Of a stretch of DNA of 64,000 nucleotides, positions 33,486-45,431 are shown one piece after another. Numbering within the stretch: position 1 is the stretch's first letter; each line of letters opens with the position of its first letter. The stretch is taken from NCBI GenBank assembly GCA_004380135.1, contig QXCR01000005.1:1-64000 (forward strand), in the 5' to 3' direction. Below the pieces are notes generated by a model. That model was not told the DNA's origin, searched no databases, and was given only the letters and a program-made list of their open reading frames with translations. Both the position numbers and the translations under genes were made by a program. The stretch is from Stemphylium vesicarium (taxonomy: Eukaryota; Ascomycota; Dothideomycetes; Pleosporales; Pleosporaceae).

Positions 33486-34563
33486 GCTGGATGTGTATGG
33501 GTATGGAGAGATGGAGTTGGATTTGGTGTGGCTGGAATGAGGGACTTGTTGGAGAATGTGGGTCGTTGGTGTGCAAGTGTGGTGGTGTGAGAGAGTTGGT
33601 GTGTGGTAGAGGAATTGGGAGACTGCGCAACAGTGATAAAGGATACTTATACGTCAATGGTGTTGACCGCCATGGTGTGCTAGTGAAGCGCGGTAAGAGT
33701 GATTCCCTTGTACACGTAGTAGCACATGCGACTCTGAAACACGGCTGGAAAGCGAGCACTGTACTGCTGCATGCGTGAAGACGCCAAAATTGACACTACG
33801 GAAATGCGTACAACACATCAAACGGCAAGCGTGCCCGCGCACAGCGCCGCGGATGAGGCGAGCAGAGGCCGATTGGCCACAGGCTGCAGTGCCGTTCCAC
33901 CTCTCGCGGACCAAGAGGCATTTACAGTACGTTACTACGCGACCGAGTGTTCCTTTGGGAAACTGTAGGATCGCGAGGTGCACCCAGCTTCTGTGGTGGC
34001 AGACCCACCGGCATCAGACGTGGTAGACCGCCACAGGCATGCTCGATTGGTGTCGCGGATGTCAAGTAAGGAGCCTCCCCCGCCTAAAACCCAGCATCGG
34101 GACATGCCAGCAAAGTCGAGGGCCCCGCAGCCTAGAAGGGCAACTTCGCCAAAGGCAAAAAAAAATGAAGCATCCGAGCGTGTGGTGATCATGAACAACA
34201 GGTCAGGAAACGACGGTGTCGGTGGGGATAGCTACGTGGCGGGCGCAGCCGTAGTGGGCATGGCTTGCCATGGCAAGCGCAGCGTGCTGTGTCTTGAGCG
34301 TCGCAGCCTCTAGATACGTGGAGACGCCGGGAACAGGCGATCGAGTTCCGGCGCCCGTCATCAGTAAAGACGAAGGCGATGCGAGGGAAGACGTGACATG
34401 GCGAGACAAGAGGTTCTCGAGAGGTGTGGTGTGGAGACTTTTGCGGTGGCCAATAAGAGGCGGCTGATTGCAATGATCCCTGCACGACTTGGCACTTCGG
34501 TCGAGCTTCATCGTTGACATCTTCAATCGACGCCATCGCCTCCCGCCCGCAGCACAACCCACC
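33486..34563. promoter_or_regulatory. Divergent intergenic region, coiled-coil gene and NUO24
   Basis: About 1.1 kb between divergent genes. Only short overlapping frames without features occur; both promoters must lie here. Confidence 0.4.
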
Positions 34564-35570
34564 ATGGCCTCAAGACTGGTACCGTTTGCATGCCGCATTG
34601 CCCCACGCGCCTCGCGACAGTTCCAGCGCGCTCAATGGCGGGCTTTCAGTGTCTCGCGGCCTGCGTGGAATGAGAGCGGCTCGCTCAATGTCGTATGTAC
34701 TTTCTTCGCACCCACGCACGCAGCGCAGAAGACAATGTCCCTAATGCCGTCTGCAGCATCGCGACACGCCCGAGAACAACCTCAAGATTCCCTTCAAATT
34801 CACCCCCCAAAATGAGGAGCTCATCCAAGAGGTTGTCTCCCGGTACCCCTCGCAATACAAAAAGGCCGCCGTCATGCCGCTCCTCGATCTCGGACAGCGC
34901 CAGCACGGATTCTGCAGCATCAGCGTCATGAACGAGGTGGCGCGGATATTGGAGATGCCCCCGATGCGTGTATACGAGGTTGCGACTTTCTACACCATGT
35001 ACAACCGGGACCCCGTGGGCAAGTTCCACGTTCAGGTCTGCACAACTGTAAGTTGGGAGTAAATCGAGAGTTTGGTCGGGAATTGACTTTCTCCAGACCC
35101 CCTGCATGCTTTGCGACAGCGACTCTGTCATGAAGGCCTGCGAGGACGTATTGGGCGTCCACCACGGCGAAACCACCCCCGACGGCCTCTTCACATTCTC
35201 TGAGGTCGAGTGCCTTGGCGCATGTGCGAACGCCCCCATGGTCCAGATCAACGACGACTACTACGAGGACCTCACATACGAATCGACCGTCAACCTCCTC
35301 AAAGCTCTGAAGCACGCCGCTCAAGCGACTGGCGCTCAGCCAGGAGGCAAGGGTCTGGCCAGCGGATCCGGAAAGGGACCGCTGACTGGCGAGGGTGCTG
35401 GTGAGGCCGCAGCCAACGAGCAGGGACGACAGTACGCAGCCAGTGGTCTCAAGGTACCATCACCAGGCCCATTGAGCGGAAGGGCCACATGTGAGCCCGC
35501 TGGCGGCCTGACCTGCTTGACAAGTGAGCCTTGGGGTAACGAGACTCTGAGGAAGGACGGTGCTCTGTAA
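34564..35570 (+). CDS. NUO24: NADH:ubiquinone oxidoreductase 24 kDa subunit (complex I, [2Fe-2S] N1a)
   Basis: Exons 34564-34692, 34757-35047 and 35097-35570 give 297 residues. The first 30 are an Arg/Ser/Ala-rich mitochondrial presequence (RLVPFACRIAPRASRQFQRA). The thioredoxin-like NuoE domain follows (KKAAVMPLLDLGQRQHGF, VYEVATFYTMYNRDPVGKF). The four [2Fe-2S] ligands are C in VCTTTPC, the second C five residues on, and the pair in ECLGACANAP. Between the domain and a conserved tail (SGRATCEPAGGLTCLTSEPW) sits a Gly/Ala/Ser-rich insertion, making it longer than usual. It works in the peripheral arm of complex I, passing electrons from NADH. Confidence 0.95.
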
Positions 35571-36003
35571 AAGGAGTTTGTAAATACTGTACCATCTTTC
35601 TTGCATTCCGAGTAAATGTCGTGGGTGGCTGACATTCAGTGGCCGCACGTAGACTCAAATACCAAATATGTTCAACAGACTGTATGCGTCTTGCTTTCCA
35701 AGATATGATGGCGATCTGTCCGCTGTATTTGCACGCTTTCTGTGGCAGCTGAGTACTAATCGTGATTCAACATTCCAGTCTTTCGCCCTTCATGTGTTGC
35801 CAATCACCGCACGTCTGCCTGCTATCGGCGCGCTTGACAAACAGTCGTGCACCCAGTGAGGATCAGGGTTCGTTTGCACGTTCGCCCTCTTAAATAGCTT
35901 ACCTCACTTCCTGTTCTGACCACTGACTCCCCAACACACTACTCGCACACTACTCGATCCAGACACTAAATTACAGCTAAATTCGCCAGCGACAACCGCT
36001 AAT
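35571..36003. other. Intergenic region upstream of the Cys-rich secreted protein
   Basis: 433 bp; CT-rich leader-like sequence precedes the next ATG. No gene seen. Confidence 0.4.
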
Positions 36004-36781
36004 ATGTGCAATCTGACCAAGATCTTGTTCCTATTCTGCGCCTTCATCTACCTCATCAACGCAGCTACCTTCACCACTGCCGCCTCGACCTCTATCCAAG
36101 GCTCCAACCCCACTTCCCATGCACTCAGCACCGACGACGATAATGCCATCGTGACCGTAGCGGCAAAGAAGCGCTGCGCGATCTGCATCGACAGGATGAA
36201 CTCATGTCACAGCGTAAGTTCACCACAGATCACTCACGTGCACCCCTATAGCAGAAGATAATCTAACACGTCATCACAGAAGGGCAAGAAGAGCTGGGAT
36301 CATTGTCAAGATGAGACGTGTAAATCCATGGGCACGAAGTGTAACTTTTGCAAGGGCATGTGAGTGCCTCCGACGTGATGACGAAGAAAGGAAGAATATC
36401 TGTTGATACAATACAGTACCTGTCCCGCATCGCCCATGCTAGCACGGGCAGACATTTCACAGTCTGTTGCCAACAACGATGACGACGGCGGATCCGAAGA
36501 TACTATCGCCAACCCACCATCTCCCACCGCACCCGGAGACAACGAAGACTCAAGCGCAATCTGCAACAGGGTTTGTAGCATCTGGCTTCATGACTGTGCT
36601 GTAAGACGCCCTCTCTGTACATCCTCCATCTTACATTCTACTGAAATGTCTCTCCTAGAAAATGGCAAGGGACCCAATCGAACAAGCAGCATGCTACGGC
36701 CATGTGTGCAAGCAGAAGAACTGCGTCAAGTGCTTTAGTTGTAATCACAAGGCAAATGCCAAAAGTTTCTGGGGTAGGTAA
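36004..36781 (+). CDS. Small secreted protein with duplicated seven-cysteine module (effector-like)
   Basis: Four exons (36004-36213, 36280-36359, 36417-36600, 36659-36781) give 198 residues. A signal peptide (TKILFLFCAFIYLINAATF) is followed by a Ser/Thr spacer. Two Cys modules follow: one at residues 58-97 (RCAICIDRMNSC ... CQDETC ... CNFC), one at about 149-190 (ICNRVCSIWLHDC ... CYGHVC ... CVKCF). Each has seven cysteines with nearly the same spacing, ending C-x2-C. An acidic Ser/Pro linker separates them. The layout is that of fungal secreted effectors or antimicrobial-like proteins, but no named family is recognised. Intron positions fall inside both modules at similar places, supporting internal duplication. 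Confidence 0.72.
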
Positions 36782-37406
36782 AGGACTCGAGCAGGCTATG
36801 TTCAGGAGATGGAGTCGAATGAGGGAGACAGGATGGAATGAAGCTGTGACGGATCAAAGCCTCTGCTCAACACAACATCACAGGTTCAGGCAGTAGAATG
36901 ACCAACTTGCATCATGATTGAACTCTTTTCTTTGATTTGCATTCTCAGTGCGTCTTGATGCGCCCACTTTCAGACTCACAATGTTATTACATTTATGTCA
37001 TTTCCATATGTCCGTTTCGTTATTTCGGAACTCGAAGATGCGTCTATGTTGGAATCCACCCTCTTCTCTCTCTCCTCCCTTGAAGCCCTCATCTTGGCTC
37101 AAAGCAAATGTGAAACGCTGTGCAAAGTGCAGCTGCAACGACCCAGTCAACGCCGTCGCTATATCCATACGGGGGGGTTCGCTCCCCCAGGCAAATCAAA
37201 CCCCCAATTCTTGCTGATCCCAATGCAATGCTGATGTTTTGTATATGTCAGGGTATGGAAGGCCCGATTCTAAACATGTTTCGTTACCCTTCGTTGCCAT
37301 TAAATGTACCGCCGTCTATCCGGAAAAGTGCTCGCAATGCGACGTGAAGACTGTTCGACTGTTGTTATAGTTTTGTTTGATGCTGGTGACGTTGAGACCG
37401 ATTGTC
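36782..37406. other. Convergent intergenic region
   Basis: 625 bp between the Cys-rich secreted protein and the mitochondrial carrier, which converge. Nothing beyond probable 3' UTRs seen. Confidence 0.4.
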
Positions 37407-38739
37407 CTACAAGAAGCCCGAGTTCAGCTTGCCCATGAGCAAATCTCGCGTCATTTCAAAGCTGAGCCAGCTGCTCGCCATGCTGGGTGCGACCTTGAGC
37501 AGGTTGGGTACGATGCCCTTGTACATGCCCCTCAAACCCTCCGTCTTGACAATCTGGGTTACAGCGTCGCCAATGCCTTTGTACTGGTATCCCATGCCGC
37601 TCATGGTGTTGATTTGGAATCTCCGACGCAGTACATCGAACGGGTATGTGATGGTTTGGGCGACCGCACCGGAAACAGCACCTGCTGCCAGTTTGCCAAT
37701 AGCGCCAGGGTCCTTTTGACCATCGCGTGTAAACTGGGTGCGAGCGATCTCGTAAACCATGAAATTGAGGCCAACATAGGGTGCGACACCGGCTACCGTT
37801 GGGAGAATACCACGATACAGCGCAGGTATTCCGCCCTCGGTCTTGTACATGTTCACCAGTAGTGACCACATGCCCGGTAGCTTCTGGCCAGACTCCTTCT
37901 TGAGACTCGAAAAGGATGCGGACTGGATCGACAAACGCGTGCGTACGATATCGAGCGGGTACGTGAAGGTTACGGAGGTGATACCGGCGAGACCTCCGCA
38001 GAGTAGTCGCTGGTAAGCATCGAGTGGGGCGCCGGGCTCACTCTCGAAGAACTAGGACAGGTCAGCTGTGCGAAATAGAGTGTCGTCTCAGGCTCAATCG
38101 TGCTGGTGAAAGGTTTCCCCCTATTGTCATCCCCTTTCCCCACATCTTCTCGATCTCCGAACCCCGGACTCCCGACAATTCATCGTACCCCATTCCTTCG
38201 GCCCGCGCCTATTTCCCTCTCCCCGCAAATTCAAGAACAAATCCGCTCGCCAGAACTCACAGAAAACAGCAGAACTCATGAAAACAACTTACCCGCTTGT
38301 AGACGTTGTATGCGCTAAACTGCACAGCGGAGTATGGAACAATGCGTATACAGTTGGTTCCGTTTCCGGCCATGAAACCCCTCCAGCCCTCTTCCCTCCA
38401 CATCTTGGCCAGCGCCTTGGGTACTGACATCTTGTATTCCTCGCGACCGACGCTCTGAACCTGAAACAGAATCTTAAGGCGCTCGAGGGGGGAGACGACG
38501 GTTCGAGAGACGGCACCAGCTACGCCGCCGGCGACGAAGGAAGCCAGGACTGGCTGCGCGAAGACCTGTCGGACACGCTGTAGTTTGGTAATGTCAGGCG
38601 TACCAAGGGGCTGCGTTCATGTGTCAATTGAAGACCTAGCATCAGAAGTGGTACAAACACATACTTTTACGGCGTTTCCTGGCTCATCGCTCATTATAGC
38701 TGCCGCCTGCGCCTGCGGCTTCTCGGTGGGTTTTGACAT
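37407..38739 (-). CDS. Mitochondrial carrier family protein (Ypr011c/SLC25A42-like)
   Basis: Exons 38665-38739, 38293-38610 and 37407-38051 give 345 residues with three carrier repeats. Signatures are the P-x-D/E-x-x-K/R motifs: SPLERLKI, YPLDIVRTRL and YPFDVLRRRF. FMAGNGTNCIRIVPYSAVQF resembles the adenylate/CoA-type carriers; the closest named yeast relative in my judgement is Ypr011c, an APS/PAPS transporter. It resides in the mitochondrial inner membrane. Intron 2 (240 bp) is unusually long for this window. Exact substrate is inference. Confidence 0.87.
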
Positions 38740-40068
38740 GGTGCGAGTCCACGAGGATTAAAGCGTCGCGCTGCTGGTGGGTGAAGCAAGCGTGGTGCTG
38801 CCGGAGCAGAAAAAAGTTCTATCGAAGAAAAGAAAAGGGCGCGCGACGTAATTTCGAGGTCATCGGAGGGTGATGTTATGGTGAAGACAGATTTCCGGCT
38901 GTGTGAGATGAGCGAGGACAATCAATTCGCGGTGAATCCGATCTTCCATGCAAGGCAGCTAGAAGACGAGTGCTGTTGTTTTTGGGCGCGCTTGTCTCAT
39001 GGGTTTCGCGGCGCAATGGGGTTGCGGTGTTTAGGTGGTTTGGATGTGGAGATTTGAGGATACCCGGAGGAAGCAGCAGATTTTAGTCTAGCGCCGCGGA
39101 CCGACGAATGCAGGAGTCCACGACGTCTTTAAGAACGATCACGGTACCCGTTGACAGCCCGGTCCGGTCTTTCGCGACGTGATACTTGGCCCCAAATGAC
39201 ACCTGTTGTCTCTTTCCGGTGCATGCCCCTATGATGGGGCCAACTGTAAATAGGCTGCGAGTGCCGCGCATGCCTCCAGACAAGATGACTCGACAACCAT
39301 CATACACCACCACCTTGAGATAGGTAGACTCTACACATGCTCACGCCGCAAGACTGCCAGGGGAGCACAAGGACATTCTAGAAGAGACCGGCGTCAAGCC
39401 CCAGCACCCCCTTACTAAAGCGTCGCAGTCAGCTGTCCACGACATCACCCCCTTTTCAGTCGGCCATCGTCAAAGTAACAGATCATTGCTTGCATTCAAC
39501 CGGCCTTGTGTCCTCCTGCAGTCCCTTTCAGCGACGGTTGTTGAAAGTTTGACTACTGACCAGTTGCCGTAGTGTTGGTGATGATGGTACCTTGAACGCG
39601 GAGCGTAATCGGCACCCGGAATGTTCCCGCTCTGGTGCGACTATGACGATGCATCAAGACTATCGTTCGGAGGAACACCCAAACCATCACCCAGCCGGAA
39701 TAGCACATTATGGGGAATACTGGGGATAGCGGGGTATCTACGTCGGCCGTGGAAAGAATTCGTAATGGTTTCGACTTCCCGAGGTCGGTCCTTGTTGGCG
39801 ATAATATATCGGGTTGGAGATGGCAGTCAGCGTAAACACACTACCAGCTTTCGAAAGAACCAAAATCTTTGTCGTGAAGCGCTATCCATACGAAATCTGC
39901 GTAGGATCCCAAAGATTGTCTGCCCTGGTATTAGGAAAAGTCTGGGTTCAACCTGCTGCTTGTACTTGAAGATGCTCCAGGCGCCATGTTCGTTATCGAT
40001 AAGTGCCTGTATAAGATTATGATGCCCACCAAGTGCAAAGCGCGAAGCTCCACCTCTGCGACTTTGTA
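38740..40068. promoter_or_regulatory. Divergent intergenic region, carrier and MRM2
   Basis: 1.3 kb between divergent genes for two mitochondrial proteins. A 133-codon frame at 39621-40022 has ordinary random composition and was not called. Contains both promoters. Confidence 0.4.
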
Positions 40069-41372
40069 ATGTTATCACGTCGCCTTTTCCGGCAGCTTAC
40101 TGATAGCTTACTATTGGGCTCTCGCACTCATCCAGGAGCCGCGATATGCTTTGCTTCAACATGTGCGAGCTGTAACCCTCGTGTTGCCACATTTGCCCCT
40201 TCGTTCCGCCGAGCCTCGTCGTCTTCTACAAGGTGGAAATCGCGGCAAGGCAAGGATTTTTTTGCAAAAGAAGCCCGGGTGCAGGGCCTCAAAAGCCGTG
40301 CTGCCTTCAAGCTGCTTGAGGTAGGAGCGCTGCGTGGCAATTCTGCACAGTGACTGATGCGTCACAGCTCAATGAAAAACACAAGTTGTTCAAGCCCGGC
40401 CAAACCGTTGTTGATTTGGTACGCTTATCCCTCGTGCTAGATTACCAAACGTTAACATAACCAGGGGTATGCACCAGGATCATGGTCTCAGGTTTGGTGA
40501 TTGCGGCTCCCGTCTTCAACCTTGTCTTATTCTGATTAGGTTGCTGTCAATCGTACATCTCCAGACGGTCGTGTCATCGGCATCGATCTCATACCTGCGC
40601 AACCTCCTCGAGGAGTTTCCACTATCCAAGGCAACTTCCTCTCACCCGAGATTCAAGATGAGGTGCGAGCCTATGTTCGAGATCCAGAGTTGGGTAGGCC
40701 CAGGAGACAGATCTCGTCAAATGCCAGTGAAGGCCTCACCGAGGAAGAGATAGATGATCTGCAAAAGGGCTACATCGACATTGAGCGCCAAGCCCATCTG
40801 GACGGCGTAGAACCTGAGGCCATTGGACAACTAGCAGAAAATAAGGACCGCGACGAACGAGCTCCCGCAAAACTATCTTTGAAAGAGCGAGACACACAGC
40901 AGGGGAGAGCAGTAGATGTGGTGCTCAGCGACATGTCAGAACCCTGGGACCAAACGGCCGGCTTCTACAAGAAGAGCCTTAGTGACCCTTATTTTAGGAT
41001 GATGAACACCAGCGGTAACACATTCAGAGACCACGCGGGCAGCATGGTCAGTACTCCTCCCCCAAGCTGCGAACTAGACTGACTTTGGTAGGATTTGTGT
41101 ATGGCAGCCCTGACATTTGCCTTTGATACACTGAAGACGGGCGGCCACTTTCTCTGCAAGTACTACAAAGGGTCCGAAGAGAAGGCCTTCGAAACCAAGC
41201 TCAAGCGCCTTTTTGCCAAGGTGTATCGAGAAAAGCCTGAATCATCACGCGCTGTATGAGACCTCGCTTTCTACAGGTCCAACGCTGACCGGCCCAGGAA
41301 TCGAAGGAAGCGTATTTTGTGGCCCTGCGCCGCAAGGAAACACCGACGAGGGAGGAAGTCTTCGGCGAATAA
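40069..41372 (+). CDS. MRM2: Mitochondrial 21S rRNA 2'-O-methyltransferase Mrm2 (FtsJ/RrmJ)
   Basis: Six exons (40069-40320, 40368-40418, 40465-40491, 40540-41046, 41092-41253, 41298-41372) give 357 residues. Exon 3 has only 27 nt and encodes GYAPGSWSQ, the SAM-binding loop. The K-D-K-E catalytic tetrad is visible: K in SRAAFKLLE, D in VVLSDMSEPWDQ, K in HFLCKYYKG, E in SKEAYFVALR. The N-terminus is a Ser/Arg-rich mitochondrial presequence. About 90 residues of charged insertion lie between the SAM half and the SDM motif. Mrm2 methylates the A-loop uridine of the large mitochondrial rRNA. Confidence 0.93.
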
Positions 41373-42293
41373 TCATGTGTACGGCGCTTGGCAATTTGAG
41401 TGATATCCTCATGTCTTCGGCCCGAAACCTTTGTCTTGGAGAAGAGCTGATGTTGAGGCCATGTTGTAGAATGGCTCGCAATGGTCTCTCGGTGTGTTCA
41501 CTCCGAAGACCTGCAGCCACATGGGCGCATCACACACACTGTAGGTGTACGTTGGGAGGCTGGGACCCGGTTTGTCGAGCCGGTTTCTTCTCATCCATAG
41601 ACGGCGTGATGAGCTAGAGCTCGCTTAGAGTCGCAGGATGAGAGCCTATAAGGCAGTTACACTCGGTTGCCAAGCTCATGTCCAATCCAACGTGGCTTTC
41701 TCAAATCAGGCAGGAGGATGTCGTACGACTAAGATGGCGGTATGTCGAAGTCAAGCTCGGGATGCGTCTCAGTGAAGCTCTGCCATGCCGCCTCGGATTT
41801 GGCTCAAATTCCAGGCACATGCACAGGCACATGCAAGACAAGCAGGCGTTCATGTGATGGAGGTGATAGCGACCGGATAGGATCCGGTACTAACGGCGGA
41901 CGGTGGTACTGGTGACGGATCTGGAAGCGTCTCGTCCCATCCCGGAAGATATGTCAAGCGTTTTTGTGGGCCGATTGGACAGGGATGTAGGAGCCTGAGG
42001 AAGCTCGTGGCGCTGCGTCAGGGCATGCTTGCAACGCTGATGATGCTTGCCGTGCTGCAAGATTCTGAACATCTCAGTGTTTCTTTCGCGATGCTGTTCT
42101 CTGCGCGCTCGAGTATGCTGTCGCGCTGAAGGGGACGCTTTGATACCGACCATGACTCGCTCGGCTGGCCCGCCGGCTGGGGTAGGAAGGCTTCTAGAGC
42201 CGAATCCTAACCTTATCACGAACCGCATTTTCTCCCATCAACCCACCGATCAATCTAATCCGAGTTGTGCGACGTGGCCAATGAGTGCCGGCG
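41373..42293. other. Intergenic region between MRM2 and the SSXT gene
   Basis: 921 bp. Only short frames without features; promoter of the next gene at its end. Confidence 0.4.
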
Positions 42294-43453
42294 ATGGATT
42301 TCAATAACCCTAATCCGTATGGCGGCCAGTTCGCCAATTCCCCGCAACACGCCCAATTTGATCCACAGGCTCGGCTTCAGCAGCAACCCAACGCGCATGG
42401 CCAGTATGGCCAGCAACAGGCCCAGTTCGCCGCCATGGGTGGCGCCATGGGGAATAATGTAATGCAGCCTGGAGCCCCATATCTCCAGCAGCGAGGTAAG
42501 CCAGTGATGTGCGCCTGGGTTGATCCTAATGTCTGACACCACGGAGCAGCCGCATTGCAGCAACAGCAGCAGCAGCAGCAGCAACATCAGCTGTCGTCGC
42601 CGAGCCCCTACTCGAGCGCGCCCTTTGCGCAGACCATGCCCTCGCCTGCCCACCAGCAATTTGCCCAGAACCGCCAGACTGCCTCCCCCGCGAGCGCCAG
42701 TGGACAGCCGCCCTTTGCGACACCCCAGCCACAGCCATCGCCCAGTAGCATGCCGACAAACGGTCAGCAGCAGCCCATGAATCTCCAGCTGCCCGTCAAA
42801 TCGGAGCCTCCCCAGGTCCAGACGCCTGTCAAACAAGTGCCCCCTTCCCCCATGTCGCCAGCCAACCCGGCGCGTGCCCAGGACCGCGTCGCGACGCTCC
42901 TTGACATCAACAGCATCCTTATCAAAGAGGTGTGCGATCTCCAGATCCAGGGCAAGGCCGGCCATGTAGGGCCCACGCCCGAGGGAAAGCCCGAGGGTGA
43001 GAAGGCGCAGCCATCCAAGGAGTATGTAGAGTGAGTTGTCCCTTGCCCTGCCTCGCCCTCATGACGCGAGCTAACAGCCTCAGCTACATGCGTCGCCTCC
43101 AAGCAAACCTCGCCTACCTCGCGCAAAACGCTGAAAAGGTCCCCAAGCCAGGCCAGCAGATGCAACCCGGGCCTGCCATCATGTCGCTCCCAGCGTCGCA
43201 TCCCGAGCTCGCCAAATTATACACCAAGCTCCAAGACCTGTTCCCAGGCTGGAAGGGCCAGACCGCACAGATGAAGCAGTCGCCGGTGCCGCAGCGTACA
43301 AACTCGAACATGGCACAACCCCCAAATAGCGCCGGCTTGCAGCAAAACTGGGGGCAGACTGCTATGCAGCAGAGCATGCAACAGGCACAACAGCAGCAAC
43401 AACAACAGCAACAACAGCAGCAGCAGCAACAGCCCAAGCAGGAAAACCAATAG
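42294..43453 (+). CDS. Gln-rich SSXT (SS18-like) domain protein
   Basis: Exons 42294-42495, 42550-43030 and 43084-43453 give 350 residues; the second acceptor could lie 3 nt earlier. Gln/Pro/Asn-rich flanks surround a conserved helix pair: INSILIKEVCDLQIQGKAG, then EYVDYMRRLQANLAYLAQNA, which matches the SSXT domain of human SS18 (a SWI/SNF-associated coactivator). The C-terminus has an 18-20 residue glutamine run. Probably a nuclear transcription cofactor linked to chromatin remodelling; the role in this fungus is inference. Confidence 0.78.
43380..43434. repeat. CAG/CAA polyglutamine tract
   Basis: Mixed CAG and CAA triplets encode a long glutamine run near the C-terminus of the SSXT protein. 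A shorter CAG tract (42556-42588) lies near the start of its exon 2. Both are likely to vary in length between strains. Confidence 0.9.
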
Positions 43454-45431
43454 AGGAAGCAAAACACCAGCTGTCTATCGCAGGCGTATGGACGGCGTTA
43501 TTGTATTTGTACACCTTTTCTTATTTGCAAGAGATTGGCGCAGCAGCGACATGGGCGGTGTTGGCACCTTGGATTGGCGTTTTTCAAAGTCCATTGTACA
43601 AAAAACCAAGAAATGGTTCTAGACATATCGGTGTAGGTATGCGATCAGGTCATCAGCCATAATTTCTGGGTTATAGTGATTTTGCTATTCCCCCTCCCCC
43701 TCTGGATACCTTTTCGTAATTTGGAACTTGAAGAATGAATTCATCTGGAGGTGTAGTGGTGCTAGAAATACTGCTTACCTCTGGACTTGTCGTTGGCATT
43801 TGATGGCGTCCTTGTTCTACATTACCTTGACGCGCTGTGCTCACACCTCCCGCTGACTACCAGGCAGTTTGACCTGTCATCCCAGAAAGAACCATCTGGG
43901 CACCATCTCGAGTCTATAGCTTGTAGAGACACTGATCCCAGTGTTACAAGGCGCACATCATGGGCGTGAATGTTCGTATTCACAAGCGACGTTTGTCGCG
44001 GCACCACAAATTTCAGCAACTGTGCCTTGTGCAGCACGATGGAATGCGGAATATGCTGCCCACACCACTCTTCCCCGTGACTCCCCCATCCCTTCGCAGC
44101 GCCCTAGTTCTCTGTCAACAGCACTACGTCCGTATCTTGGAGATCATCATGTTGTACCCTTCAACCATGCAAGACTCCCCTGGTGGCTTGGCAGACAGAC
44201 TGCATCCTCAGGACCCACCTATCTATCGAAACCATCGTCTATCGTACCTCTAGCAGGATGTCGGGGTCTATGTTGTAGACCCTGAACTGCTACTAAACAC
44301 GCGAAATGCCGTGATAGACGTCGAACTGCATATACTAGCAGCTCGATGATCAATGGAAAGCGGATACACAGGATCCATACTGATAGTCTATGTTCCTTCA
44401 AAGTGTATTTTAGCGATCCCATATTCCAGCTTGAGATGGTTATGGATAGAAAGTGGAGATTAAGGCTTGTTTACGCGACTACGAGCCAGTGGTTCTCGCT
44501 TCCGAGGTATATCTTTGCACTTACCCACATGCTTGTAGTGCGATCTCATTGACGATGTCGGTTCGTGTACTTGCATGTTGTGGCCATGCCGTAACTTGAC
44601 TAGCCAATTACCGGAACTTCCTCGTCGCTGTGAGCTTGGTCTGAAGGAGAAACTATCGATGGGCTATCGAAGCGAGCGCGCATATCGACCCAGAAGATGG
44701 CGTTGGCGAAGTGCGAATGGGGAACGCGTGGCACGGCACTATGGCTGGCTGAGGGTGTTCATAAGGCGGGTTAGTCAAACTTTGTTTGCATGGAGGAACG
44801 CTGTTGGTTTTGACTACGACTTGGCTCCGAGTAGTGAAAGTGATGTGCGCCGGAAGTGGCTTTGTGCTGAAGCTGTGCGAAAGGGAGTGTGCAGTTTTGA
44901 TGAGACGGAGAGAAATGTGCTGTGGGAATGCCAAGAAGTTCGTGAGGAAGGAGGGATCGTCGATGTTGACAAAAGGAAGGAACCTGGAGGCCGAAAAAAT
45001 AGGCAAGAAGGAGGAGCGTGAGGGGTTGGCAAAACACAATTAATGAAGTATCAAGCAGCAAACATGGCACACTCAACAAGACGTCTGGATCAAATGGATC
45101 TTCTTCTATTCGCTCGATTGCTGATATCGCTACACCAATCCACCTGCACCACCAAGGCATACTCGAACAAAGTACACGTACTAGAAGTTATACAAAACAA
45201 ACAATATTCGGTGCTATCTTTCAAGAAGACAATCGCTGCATCAAGGTATAATGCATCGCTCGTCTAAATGTGTATGATCCCAAAAGATTGGAAAATCGCT
45301 AGAAAGCCCGCCTGTCAGAACCCAAGATAGATAAAAGTGAGACATATTTTGACGCAAAAAGCGCCGGGTATGCACGAAACGCCCTTATCCCCATTTCACC
45401 AACACCTCATAGAGTCAAAGACAGAAAAAGC
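43454..45431. other. Long convergent intergenic region
   Basis: About 2 kb between the SSXT gene and the GH128 gene. Frames at 43941-44285 (no ATG) and 44575-45021 (148 codons from ATG, Arg/Trp-rich) exist but are not convincing. Nothing further seen. Confidence 0.4.

Noticed and set aside
39621..40022. 133-codon plus-strand frame from ATG just before MRM2
   Set aside because: No domain or signal, ordinary composition, and it occupies the expected MRM2 promoter.
43941..44285. Plus-strand open frame of 114 codons with fairly protein-like composition
   Set aside because: No ATG, no splice-linked upstream exon found, and no domain; overlapping frames on the other strand are equally long.
44575..45021. 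148-codon plus-strand frame beginning with ATG
   Set aside because: Composition is Arg/Trp/Glu-skewed and an equally long antisense frame exists; no family or signal.
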